A DNA stretch of 64,000 bases from Neurospora tetrasperma FGSC 2508 (taxonomy: Eukaryota > Ascomycota > Sordariomycetes > Sordariales > Sordariaceae). Below, in pieces: positions 21,418-32,999 of this stretch. Made by a program: the position numbers and the translations under genes. The stretch lies in assembly GCF_000213175.1 (NCBI RefSeq), contig NW_009799179.1, positions 4,628,171 to 4,692,170 of the forward strand, given 5' to 3'. Under the pieces are notes generated by a model that worked only from the letters and a program-made list of their open reading frames with translations, did no database searches and had not been told where the DNA came from. Numbering within the stretch: position 1 is the stretch's first letter; each line of letters opens with the position of its first letter.

Positions 21418-22599
21418 TCATGACTTGTTGCGCTCCAACAGTTTCGCTGCCCGCTGCAGACGTGCATAGCTGACTTTCAATCCGATCTTTGCCCGAGGGT
21501 CATCGGAATCGCTCGACTCGTCGTCTGATTCTGACTGCAGCTGGTTATGGCCTCCGCGAGTGCCATTCAACACGGCTGGCTGTCTTGGAGTTGTTGACCA
21601 CGAATTCTTTGTCATCTTCGGTTGATTATCAGGGGCTTCCTTCGATATTATAGCACTGAAACCGGACAGACGCGATGGTCTGACTGGGGGCGCCGTGGCC
21701 TTCTGCTGTCTGTTACCGTAGGCGCCGCTCACGGGCGTCGACCTGGCGGTGAGATTTCGGTCCAAATGCTTCTGTGATACCTGGCGGTCGCTGTCACTTC
21801 GACTGGGCATGACCCGGCGAAGAAGTCCACCGAGTCTCCGAGTGAACTCTGTTCGCGTGCTCCGTCCAACCTTCTCTTCTGGCTCGTCAACATTGAGCGG
21901 GCCGAAATCTCCTGTTGCGGGGGTCGGCGAAGCTGGGCGATGACAATTGCGACACATACTCACTGCGGTGTCAAGGCCGCCAGAGGAGGATCTAGTAACC
22001 GGCAGAATGGCTCGCACCCCGCTCGTGAGATCACCCCCTTTGCCCTTCCATCCGCGGCCCCTGGCCGTGAAGCTTTCTGAGCAGCAACAATATGTCGTAT
22101 TCCCAAGGTTAACGACAGACTCGCTCCATCCCCGGATCCAGTCAGCCTTCTTGACATTGCGCCCGGGTATGATTTGTTGACGTGTCGCCAACCAGTTCTG
22201 AGCCGTTACGGGCGGTGGAGACTCCAAGGGTGTCGTTGTTGACAGAGATTCCGATGTTCCTTCTTCCTTCCGTACAGCTTCCTGACTTGGACTTGGGGCA
22301 CCAATCGAGACGGTTGAAAGTCCCGGATACTTGGCCGGACTATCACCTCCTAGCTTGGCCATCGGTACTGTTGCTGCTGATCTCGTTCTGCTTGTTTCGC
22401 CTAGTAGCTGGGGCTGCGACGATTGGTGGTCGCCTTCGGCCAAGGTAGCGTCTGGGCTTGCAGCCGCTTGTCCATCGTAAGCAAAGGAATATGGCGAGAG
22501 TGGTCTTTGGAGAATGAAATCTGAAAGGGCGAGGGGAGCAGCGGGGCTGGGCATCGAAAGCCTTCCCGGTGAGGACACGGCTCTGTAAGAGTGGTTCAT
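21418..22599 (-). CDS. Protein of unknown function with paired cysteines
   Basis: A single-exon frame of 393 residues from the ATG at 22599; the frame stays open to 23163 but the upstream part has the odd composition of leader DNA, and MNHSYRAVSS is the likeliest start. The N-terminal third is Ser/Pro-rich and probably disordered. The middle looks structured: TAQNWLATRQQIIPGRN, ADWIRGW and NLGNTTYCCCSESF, then a CRNCH motif about 45 residues later, so CCC and CxxC could together bind a metal. The C-terminus is acidic (Ser/Asp/Glu repeats) followed by a basic helix ending LQRAAKLLERNKS. I do not recognise the family. Codon use and length make it a credible gene. Confidence 0.65.
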   Translation of the reverse strand: MNHSYRAVSSPGRLSMPSPAAPLALSDFILQRPLSPYSFAYDGQAAASPDATLAEGDHQSSQPQLLGETSRTRSAATVPMAKLGGDSPAKYPGLSTVSIGAPSPSQEAVRKEEGTSESLSTTTPLESPPPVTAQNWLATRQQIIPGRNVKKADWIRGWSESVVNLGNTTYCCCSESFTARGRGWKGKGGDLTSGVRAILPVTRSSSGGLDTAVSMCRNCHRPASPTPATGDFGPLNVDEPEEKVGRSTRTEFTRRLGGLLRRVMPSRSDSDRQVSQKHLDRNLTARSTPVSGAYGNRQQKATAPPVRPSRLSGFSAIISKEAPDNQPKMTKNSWSTTPRQPAVLNGTRGGHNQLQSESDDESSDSDDPRAKIGLKVSYARLQRAAKLLERNKS

Positions 22600-24134
22600 T
22601 GTCGCTTTTCGTCGTTGGTCGATCTGCGATGGTCGGCTACCGATAGGGAGATGGGCATTCAAGATCAGGGATGTATGATCTGCCAACCGGGAAGAGAGTG
22701 GGTTAGGGTTGGTCCGAATAAACACTAGATCTCGCAAATGAACTGTGATGTAGTTCTTTGGGGCAATCGTATGGTGCTTGATCGTATGATAGATGAGGTC
22801 GCAAGAGGGCTCGACTGGATCGACGAATAAGTACGTGGCAAATTCGGTATAGGCGGAATTCAGAGATTGATGGAGATGGCGCAATAACAGTAGATGCACA
22901 GTTTGATGTGACTGTCGGCAGGGAAAGTCGTCCAGGTCGATATGATGATGGAAGATTATGCTTGTGATGAGAGCAAACAAACAAACCCAACCAATCTCTC
23001 TGCCCCTCGATGTCGTTGATCTGCACTCGTGCCGTGATATGCAATGTATAAACCTGTACGGCCACTCCGCGGTGCTTGCGTTTATGTCGTCAAAACCGAA
23101 CGATGATGGTGAGGGAGTTGCGACTGCTTGTGACGCAAGCAGCAATCTGAATCGCCAGTACAAAGCTCACAGATTGTATCGTCAATTCGACAACGGCCCA
23201 AGTGAGCAATCGTGGCTGAGGTGCTGCGACGTTGATCAAACAGGCCAAAGCGAATAGAGAGTGAAGAATCGGTTGTTTTCCTCCCTCGGCATGACCCAAA
23301 TGCTCGGGTTCCAGGTTGGCCGGACGAAAGATAGAGAGGCAGACGACGTTTACTTCCTGGTAGCTGCCATCTTGTGCGCAATAAGAGAATTTGAGGTTTT
23401 CAAGATTTAAACGTGGGTGTATCCCCGACTTTTTGGGACTTCGGAGTCGGCAAAAAGAAGGTATGAAGAATGGGGCTCTAGGGCATTGATGACTTGAACG
23501 AGAGCGAAAGCGGACAGGGCGAACTAGGTGATCAGCTGAAAGTCGCTATCATCATGGTAAATCGCTCGAGGGAGTCGCCAGTCAGTCTTCAAGTTGGGAT
23601 TGGTTTTGCGGAGCTAGAGGAGCCCGCTTTCTCGTTCTTGGTCGTCCTTGGTCGACCGTGGCCCGTGACGGCGGTGTGGAATGCCCCCTTCCGGTTTGAT
23701 GAGAGATGGGGTCTGTTGGGTCACGATCTAATGGATGGAGAGCAGCTGAGAGGGTGCCTGGCTGCCGGACCTCTAGCAAGCTGGAGCCCGCCCGCTGGGG
23801 GGGGAGAACTGATATGACTGGGACTGGGAAGATGCAAAGATGGGGTTGAGATCGCACACGACCCTGCAACCGCTGGCGCTGCGTTAGGTATGCTGCGATG
23901 CACTGCCCTGCACCTACGGAAATTGGAATGATGGGTGGAATCAATCGACTCGATATTCCCGTCATTCGACGCAAGCAAGTAGTGTATAGAATGGCGGGAT
24001 GAGTGAGGGTCTGAGTGAAAAGCGGAACCGCGTCTCGGTGCGACCCGGTAGGAGTTGCAAAAGATCGAGCCTCGTTGAAGTTTGAAAAGTGCCAGAAGGC
24101 GGGAGGCCGACAAGGTTGGAAAGGAAAGTAGAGG
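22600..24134. other. Upstream region of the unknown gene
   Basis: This 1.5-kb stretch carries the leader and promoter of the minus-strand gene at 21418-22599. A six-codon minus-strand open frame (MAATRK) near 23350-23371 could be a leader peptide, but the transcript start is unknown. The right end borders a transposon at a TA dinucleotide. Confidence 0.45.
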
Positions 24135-24136
24135 TA

Positions 24137-27100
24137 CTCGTCAGGGCTAGAAGCGCCCAGTTTGACCCCGTGCAAGCACGGGGTCAGGCAGATAGATTCG
24201 CGAATGCAGATGGATTCGCGAAAATTTTAGTACTTCCCCACCCATACAAATTAGCAGTACGACCATATTTTACCATTATCGTAAAAATTCCTGCATTCAC
24301 GCATATAATATCGCTTAACCTATCAAATATCCTTATATTCGACTAGCAATTCAACAAAGTAAGGTTGATATTATTATCCCCGCTATTACTACCTTGAACC
24401 TCTACTACTAAATCCTCCATCGTAAAATCTAACTGTATACTAAAGTCCTATTCTTCAACTGGATTAGAACTAGGTAACTCCCAACTATAGCCCGGTCTAT
24501 AGTAATATATACCAGTATCAACCTTGCGCAGCGCCTTAATATATTCTTCCTATATTGGTCTATAAGACTAATCCTTATCCTCCTCTTCTTTAAGTAGAGG
24601 GAGCTTATTATCTTTAACCTTAATAGTTAATTCCTTACCTATAATAAAGGTAGTAATAACCTCCTCAACGATAGTTTAAATAGGTTCGTTATAAATTTAT
24701 AGTATTATTAGTTTCGGATAATTACCCAGCGGCGCCTAATAGAAGGGAAGGACTATATCCTTCTCCGATTTACCCAACCGCGTAGCCTCTATTTAAATAG
24801 CCTTTCATTTTACTTCTAAGAAGTATTCCCATCGTACTCGCTGTATAGATTAGTACTAATCTAACAATTGAGTCTAATCTTTAATTTTATCTAAAATAAA
24901 GTTAATTACTATATTCTAATCTATACGTAATTTGCCTACAAGCCGTAACTCTACCCTCTTATTCTAGGTTTTATTCTATTACTTAGTTTTATACACACTT
25001 AACTACCTTCTAAGGGCAATACGTTCAATATCAAAATCTTTCTTATATTAGTATTACTTCTCTCTATTACGTAGCTTAACTCTATAATACTCGTTTACTA
25101 TTATATAAAGACGAGTATTACTAACCTTAATAGGACTAACGCGAGTAACGAGATAGTTAATTATATAATTCTCTCTCTAAATTACCTCCTCTAATTACCG
25201 CTACTTTTTATACTACTATACTTCTATATTAGTAACCCCTATTAATACAATTACTTTAATAGATTTATCTCTCTTAAATATAATATACTTAGTAACTAGA
25301 TTGAGGGGCGTCTTTACTATAATAAATTTAAGTAACCCTTATTAAACGTATATATTGTACTTTAATATTATAACTATATTAAGAGAAGGAATTATTACCG
25401 CTATCTAATCCTTTTTAGACTTTAGTACTTGTAGGGGTATTGTAATACTATAACTCTTATAAGGATCTTTAGTACTATAGCTTTCGAATTATTAGTATAA
25501 TACTAAGTCTATAGGTTCCTTTTCCTTCTCTTATACCTTTAATAGAGTTCGATTATCTATAATCTCCTTTGATTTAAGCCAACCCTTGTCGTTTTTAGTT
25601 GTAATATACCCCTTCTTTCTTTTTAAAATATCCGGGTTAGTTACTAATATAAGGGGGTTTTATAGTTTATTAAATATAATAAACGGCTTATATAGGTAAA
25701 AATTAATCTTTACCTATATAAATCTAATAGTCAATTATTCGAAAGATTCGCTTCTAATATAAAATAATCTATCTAAAAAAGTAAATTTAATATATTCTAT
25801 ATTACTATACGTTATTATATTAAATATATCTTTTTGATAGTAATACTTATATACTTAAAATACTCTAATATTAAATAGTTAAAAGATATAAATCGAATAA
25901 AAGGGTAATAAAAAGAGAATAACCTTATTTCGTTAGTATCGCTAATAGAATTTAATTGTATAATAACTATTGTAATTATCTAATAATAAGAAACGTTTCT
26001 CCTCCTTATTAATAGAATAAGAATACTCCTCCCAATAATTAAACTAATCGAAGGCAAATTAATTATTAATATAATTACTTAGGGATGTAATAATAATAGA
26101 ATAACTATTTAATTAGTTATTAATATAATTCTTACTAATATTTATACTAAGGAAAATAATAAACGTAGGGACTATATAGTTAGAAGCAAAAATATACTCA
26201 ATTATTGTTACTAACTTACAAACGTCTGGATTTAGGGTATATATCGTTAGTATTTCAATATACAACTAAATAGTATAAAATTTAAATTATACTCTAATTC
26301 TAGATCTAGATTTATCTCTATTCTATATATTATTTAGTATAATACTATTCTTATTAACCGTCTCTTACTATAGTTTAAACACCTCCTCTATACTAATTCG
26401 AGATTGTATAATTTTATATACCTACGCTAGCGACTTTGTATGTACGGATTTGAACTTTAATTAGATTATAAATATATAAACCTATTACTAATTAATATCG
26501 ATCTTACGGCCGTTAGATCGAGTAAACTATTTCATTACGTATATAATCTCCTAATTTATAATTTTACACCCTATTTAAATATTAAAATAATTAACTAATA
26601 AGTAACGTTAATTGTAGATAATTATTATAAATTATTACAAACTGATAAATATTTATATATTTATTTAAATAAATAATACGAGCTCCTCCTCTTTAATTAA
26701 CTTCTTTATTCTGCTATTTTATAACTATAGTTTAGCGCCCTTCAACCGACTTACGGTAGTATAGTAGCTAGCGCTATAAATTCGTACTATAGCTACGACC
26801 GTCTTAAACTTTCTATCCCTTAATACGCCGATAGCGAAATCGATATGCTATTTATTTAAAAGACTGGCGAGAAGGTTACTAACGGGCTCTATTATATATA
26901 ATTTTACGATAAAGTAACCGGATTAACGGGGGTATATATATTAAGATCTAAATATCAGAAAGCGATAGGCGAAGTTACTAAACGGCTACGAACAACTAGA
27001 CTGGCCACTAATTATACCCCGTACGCTATTCAATACGTTAGAAGGTAGTAAACTAGCCAGTCAAATTTATATTAGTTATATTAATTGTATTATTTTATAC

Positions 27101-27335
27101 TAAATATTAGAACTCCTAAATCGAGATTTAGTAGTTTATAATAGCTTCAGGCGGTCGTGTAAGTTGAATCGCTTATGGTGGGTATACAAAAAAGCAGTTG
27201 TACTTTGATTTGCTAATAAATTTGTAGAGTTACTATATACCTGGATTTTTTCGCAAATCCATCTACATTCGCGAATCCATCTGCCAGACCTATTACTACG
27301 CAATGGGTCTGTGAGGCGTTTCTAGCCCAGACGAG
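24137..27335 (-). mobile_element. Pogo-like TIR transposon, heavily RIP-mutated
   Basis: About 3.2 kb bounded by TA on both sides (24135..24136 and 27336..27337). The ends form inverted repeats near 90 bp: the outer 21 bases (CTCGTC, then GGGCTAGAA) and the inner 38 bases match well, while about 30 bases between differ. The inner part holds a tandem motif GATGGATTCGCGAA, twice at each end. The interior is extremely AT-rich with stops throughout. On the minus strand near 26700-26845 a helix-turn-helix stretch is readable (DFAIGVLRDRKFKTVVAI, then SYYTTVSR and LKGAKL), as in Fot1/pogo transposases with a CENP-B-like DNA-binding domain. At 3.2 kb it is longer than the roughly 1.9-kb Fot1 type, so a nested insertion or a larger family is possible. 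Confidence 0.75.
24340..26900 (-). pseudogene. Pogo-like transposase relic
   Basis: No intact frame remains. The minus strand shows stretches that read as protein once stops are ignored: the helix-turn-helix at about 26700-26845, KGYITTKNDKGWLKSKE near 25550-25600, and SYRPI, YIKALRKVDTGIYYYRPGY and MEDLVVEV near 24390-24580. Stops number in the dozens and lie mostly where Gln or Trp is expected. The catalytic acidic residues could not be placed, so the pogo call rests on the DNA-binding part and the TA target. Confidence 0.5.
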
Positions 27336-27337
27336 TA

Positions 27338-28697
27338 CGTTAACTGGGAAGGCACCAAAAGGGAATTCCGATTGGACGGAGAAAGGAACCGCGATTTGTG
27401 ACTTGACACGACCGGATAACCTGACTCGGATGAACCCTCCCAGACCCCCTGTCTTTGGACCTAAAATGTCCGGGATTTGAAAGAGGAGTTTAATCTACTG
27501 TCTAAGTGGTTGGGTCGTTAGTTTTTAGTCTCGGTTTGGCATTCCTCGACAAGCTCTGCCGCTTCGGCGTTCAGACGCTTTTCCAGGTTGGTTTCGGGCT
27601 TGGGTGGGTACCAAGGTTGGATGATGGACTGTCGCTTATTTGTATCCTTTTCCATAGCAGCCGCCGTCGCTTCCTATTTTTCCACATGAAGGGTGGGATC
27701 ATCCGGGATAGGGGCAAGGCACTAAGAGGGTCATCGTGTACGAGACGGTGTGTGTGCTTGGGCGGGCGAGTGCTGTTGACAACCAAGACATTATGTGCAC
27801 TAAAACAGAAAAAAAAAAAAAAGCAGGCGCTCGGTGGTCACTCACTCACTCTGGTCGGTCACTCGTCCACTCCGCCCATCGAATTGCAGAAGCCCTGGAA
27901 GAGCGATGCAAGACACAGGAACATGGCATGTGCTATGACGTACATGTCAGTGTACCCTTCGCTAAACGTTCACTCGTGCGTCCTTGCAGTGTTGGCACAA
28001 ATACAGTGTCCACCCAGACATCATCACACTGTCAATTTGGCGACTCTGCCTGGATCTCACGGTGTTTTCGTCGTGATCACCGCGGCAGATTTGCCGGTAC
28101 TGTGTGGCTCTGTCTTGGCACCCCCTTGTTGTGTTGAAGCAGAGCATTGAAGTCTTCGACCCCGGTCGGTCATCAGCCATCACGTCCACTCACCTGATCA
28201 CCCGCGTAGGTATCCTCCGAAGCGTTTGACATATGCTGCAGTGTAGTGTACAGCCACTCCATCGGCTCCATCGATTATCTTGATTGCCCTCGCGAGCTCA
28301 TCTAACGAGAATTGATATCAGCATCATCGTACGTGCATTGAAGGACGCCAGCGGAAGTGAGGATATGTCCATCTACGCTCTTGAGAGGACATCGGATTAC
28401 ATGTCCTGATCGACCCGATCCCGCTGCACAAGTTGGCTTACTTTGCTGCCATGTCCCTCTAGGCGTATTCAGGAGGCTGTTATGATTCCATCTCAGCATG
28501 CACTTCATGTCCGATTGTTTTTCCCGCCTCATCCGAAGAAACAAAGCCTAGCAATAGGAAGTGTTTGACGTATATAATGTATGCGCGCCTCATGCTTCTT
28601 TGTCTATAGCCAAAAGCTGTTCAAAACTACTGACATAATCCTTATTCAAAAACCTATTACCTCGGTTCAAGTCCTGTGGACCCGTGCGGTCCTTCCT
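27338..28697. other. Spacer between the transposon and the synaptojanin gene
   Basis: About 1.4 kb with the 3' UTR of the phosphatase gene at its right end. The 214-codon frame at 27506..28150 has no recognisable domain and crosses an A run at 27809-27822, so it is probably chance. Confidence 0.5.
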
Positions 28698-31600
28698 TCA
28701 TGAAGGTTTCAGTGCCTGCCACCCTCCCATCTGAATGCCATTACTGTCATCATCATCCAGAAGATTGACAGTATGTGATTTCCTAGGCGGAGGCGGCTGC
28801 GGCGCCTCAGGCTTCGTCGCCTTCTGAACAAGTGCTGGCCCTGGCGCAAGCGCAGACATAGGCACAGGCTTTCGTCCTGGAACCTGTGTCTTTTGCCGAA
28901 GATCGGCCATCCCGACGAGACCTACACCTCCAGGTGGCGTGTACCGTGCCTGAGGCGCAACTCCCGTGCTTGTATTGACGCCCCGAGATGGCTGCAGCGG
29001 TACGCTGCTATCCCCAGTTCTATCTTTGAGTGAAGATAGAGACGTGGAACTTCCGTTGGCCAAGGATCCTCGTAATCCTGAGAGAGGCGGGTTCGGAGAA
29101 CACTCTGGCTGGAGAGGCTTCCATTTACTGAGTGTCATCATGTCCTCGATAGGCACAGGTGCCGAGGTGTTGGACTCAGGTGATGATAGTGCTGCCAAGT
29201 GGGCAGGTTTCTTGGCTACCGGTGGCGCAGCTTTCTGCTTAATGGTGTGTTCAGACGATACAGACATCGAGCGCATCGGGAGTGGTGGTGTGGCTGTTGC
29301 TTGTGTTGGTCCTGCTCCTGCTGTCGCTGCCGTATTTGCAAGCTTCCTAGTCACTGGTGAAGTGGTCATGCCAGGTCCCGATGTGGATCCTAGAGCACCC
29401 ATACCGGTCTGCCTTCGTGGAGGAGGGGGTGGTGGAGGAGTATCGGACTTGCCGTTCTTCCCATCTTCGTTGAGTTGCAACCGCCCAACCTTTGCAGGAA
29501 GGTTCGATGGATCAAATGGAGGAGGGAGAGGTCTTCTCGGTGCCGAATTTGACGCCGAAGTAGAGAGCAGCATCGAATGGTTGACATGTTCAAACGGTGA
29601 TGTTGAGAGACTCGAGAAGGAGGAAAGTCTTGACTCAGATCTCGGAATATTGACCCAGTCAGGTTCGTCAGTGGGCATGTAAGGGTTGGCTGGCCTTTTG
29701 GGATTTAGAATAGTCTGGAAGGCGGGGCTCTCGGGTTTTGGTGGTTGGATGGCTGATCGGGGCATCTTGCCATTCTCTAACCACCATTTCTGTCGATCGG
29801 AGCTGGCTGGGGGGAGGCCAGGCTCGATGGCATCGTATCCAATTAAATCCTCGTCGTCGGACTGATCCCCAGCCAAGTTGGTCATGTCGCCGCCAATATC
29901 TGCTTTCCTGCGTTCATATATCTCACGACTGATCTTGTTGCGAATTCTCTCGTTCACAATGTTGACGGTGCATTCGAAGACGGCATATACTGGCCGGTGG
30001 TCTGAAAATCGCAATGGCGCTGAGTTGTAACACAACTGGCGGAGGTTGTGACCTTTCCTTAGAATGCGGTCCGTCCACGCCGGTATACGTGCTTTCTCCC
30101 TGTGTAGATTCTTAGAAGCCATGGTCGTTGCGAATCTCAAACAGTTGGACTTACGATGTATCAAAGGTGTCGGTACCAATGTCATATTTATACGTAGGGT
30201 TAAACGTGATACGTGCCTCAGAATAGTAGTGGAACGCAAGCCCGGCCACCATTTGTAGATTTAACTGCAAGGGGTCAGCTCAACTTCTCAAAGGCGCAGC
30301 GATTGGGTGACCCACCTGGTCGTTCGCATATAGTTCCTCAAGAGCTCCTTTCCTGACCAGGTCCTTGGCGGTTTCGAGGTTCAGTCCAATGCGATAGTTG
30401 AAGTCCCCAAACCATATGACAGATTCTACAGATATCAGTCATGTCCGCCAGTTTGTGTGGGTGGTCAGCTTACCATGATCGTCAATCCCTCTATTTCTTT
30501 GGAATCGGAGGCCGTGATTGATGGTGGTATAATCTCTATTGCGCTCCTCGTAGTTGGTAAAACCGGCAGCAAGATGGGCTGTCACGAAGCATATCGGTGT
30601 GTTTGCATAATCAAGCCTGATCGCAACAGCTCCTTTGTTTCCGGCCATGCCCGAAAGACCTGTCTTTTTGACACTGCCTTCGACATTTTTGATGTTTTGG
30701 AGAGCAGAGGCCTTGACGAAAATGCACAATGCGGCACCCACGAGCTGGCCACTTCTCAACAACACGTATTTCTCATCATCAGCTCTGTTGTAGTGTCGAT
30801 CCAGAGTAGCCTTTATCGCACGTTCCCACAACTGCTTTCTCGTTGGATCACTGTTCATAATCTGCTGCGGATTAAGTTCGACGATTTCTTGGAACCCGAT
30901 CGCAACAATTTCGGGTTGAGCATTGCCCAGTTCGGAGGGACAAAGCCAAGACGACAAGTCTTCGTCGATACCGTCGGTCTTGCCGTTCAGGTTGAAAGTT
31001 CCGATTAAACTGTTTACATCAGCATCGTGCGACACCAAATCGACATAGGTCAAACTTACATCCGAATCTTTTCATTTGTGGAGAACTCGTTGCTTCGCCG
31101 TTGTAGTTCCATAGACACGTAATCACTGATAGGGTCATATAGATGAACTGGCCCCTGACCAATCATTCTGCCAAGAAGTGTATCAATGGTCATCTGTCGT
31201 TGTTTGTCCGTGAAGTTATTCACATATAGTCGGGTAGCCGACTTGCGGACGTCGGCGATAGCTCCGGCAAGAGACATTTTGCCTGACCGAGTGAAGGAAC
31301 TCTTCAAAGCACCGGTGCCGGCATATATACGGGACAGAGCATCACCGTTATCAGCCCACAGATTGGCATGTCGTGACCAAAAGTCCGACGCAGCACCCTC
31401 GCCTTGATGGCCTAAGAAAGTCTCTACCGCCATTTGTGATACTATCGTCTGAATAAGGTTCGTTCTGTCGAGACAATCCAGACAGTTTGTTCTGAAAACA
31501 CCTTCTTGTTGTAGCACGACCACATAGCGGCTTTGGCCAGGCGGAGATGTACTATCGGACCCCGCCCTCTCTTCGCCGTCATCCGCCTCGTGGGCCAGGT

Positions 31601-32999
31601 AATATGCGAAGCCGTCGGCCGAGCCCTCCAGATAACGCCTGATCTCATTTGCTGCCTCATAACCTTGGGGTCCCTTTGTCTCAGCATGGAAGTCGTACTC
31701 GGTAGCTCTAAGGAGAGCATGATCGCGTGACTGTCCCTCCTCTGGCCGGCTAAGGGGGCAGTTCCGAATACCAGCACGGTACAACGACGTCAATTCATAC
31801 TCTCCTGGCTTCGACACGCTGAGTAGGTTTATCACATGGACAGCACCATATGCCTGCTCCAGATCAGAGAAGTGTTTGTTGAATGCCGGTTGCGTTCCGT
31901 CCGGTGATCGTGTGATGGTTATCTTCTGCTGGTTTGGGAGCAGCCCTGCTTGCTGTTCCCAAAAGACTGGAACCGAGCCGCGTACTTGAGCATATGAGAA
32001 CACAACGCCTGAAGGGCTCCAGTACGTCGTCTCAGTTTCCACAAAATTTGCAACATTTCCATCGTCATCAATGCCCCGTGAGTTAAATCTTGTGCCTGCC
32101 CTTTTACAGGACAGACGCGAGATGATGGTCAGGTATGAAGGGAGACCGGTCTTGGCAGCCCTCAAAGGAGCTGAGGCCTGAGGAATGGCCCATGTTCTAC
32201 AAAAGCCTCGAATCGCGGACGTCAGGATCCGCGAGGCATCCAACGCATCTCGTTCCTGTTCCTGCAGCTTGGAGCGGAATTCCACAAGCGGACGGATCAT
32301 GTATGAGTTCCACAGAAACGACTCGTCGAAATTGTCGATATCAAACGTTACGGCATCGGCTGGTCTGTCCTGCATGCGGTTGGTAATGTCGAAGTCTGTG
32401 CTGTAGTAGAATGTCCCGTTACTGAGAAGCTTCTGCAACTCGACACATGGATGCTCCATTGGGTCCCTCCGGCCCAGCGGTTGGCCGTATACTGACGCAG
32501 CATCCAATTCGTCGTGAACATCTAGCATGAAAACATCATCGTAAGCTGCTGAGTTCAGACAGAAGAACTGCACACTCTCTATCTTTTCCACCGTCTCTCC
32601 TGGACGAAGAGTAGCGACCCTTGAGGCTTGGGTGATGACACAGATGAACACGTCCGGCCCGATTGAGATCATTCCCAGTGTCCCATAGATTGGCCGTGAT
32701 GTCAAGGGACGGTAGTCGAGTAATAGCTTGTCCGTCCGCGGTGTGAATTCCACCATACACTTGGAAGGCATGTTGTCGAAACTGCCGGATCGTGGACGAG
32801 CGGAGGCAACGGAGGCGAGAGAGCCATTGGCAATGGCTTCGCTTGTGCTCTGACTATGTCGAAGAATGAGAGCGTGGGATTCCGAGGCGATTGCGATCGC
32901 GCGGTGAGGGTATTCGCGGATGAGGATTTGGCTCGACTTGTCGAGAGACGGCGATTGGCCCGCCCAAAGAGCAGACGATGTAGAACTGTTGTAGTCCAT
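28698..32999 (-). CDS. Synaptojanin-like inositol polyphosphate 5-phosphatase
   Basis: Five exons on the minus strand, 31060..32999, 30474..31009, 30316..30425, 30155..30264 and 28698..30099, code for 1365 residues in one frame. The N-terminal half is a Sac1-type phosphoinositide phosphatase domain with the CX5R loop CLDCLDR at 506-512 inside RTNCLDCLDRTNLIQT. The second half starts as an inositol 5-phosphatase (ILIGTFNLNGK near 646) with WFGDFNYRIGL at 830-840 and PAWTDRIL at 905-912. A Pro/Ser-rich tail of about 400 residues follows, with PPPPPPP and RPLPPP runs that could bind SH3 domains. This is the Sac-5-phosphatase-Pro layout of yeast Inp51/52/53 and animal synaptojanin, which remove phosphates from PI(4,5)P2 and other phosphoinositides at endocytic and Golgi membranes. 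The start at MDYNSS is chosen because sequence upstream lacks domain character. It is divergent from PRP39. Confidence 0.94.

Noticed and set aside
28966-29682. 238-codon frame antisense to the synaptojanin tail
   Set aside because: It is the mirror of a Pro/Ser-rich coding region, which often leaves the opposite strand open.
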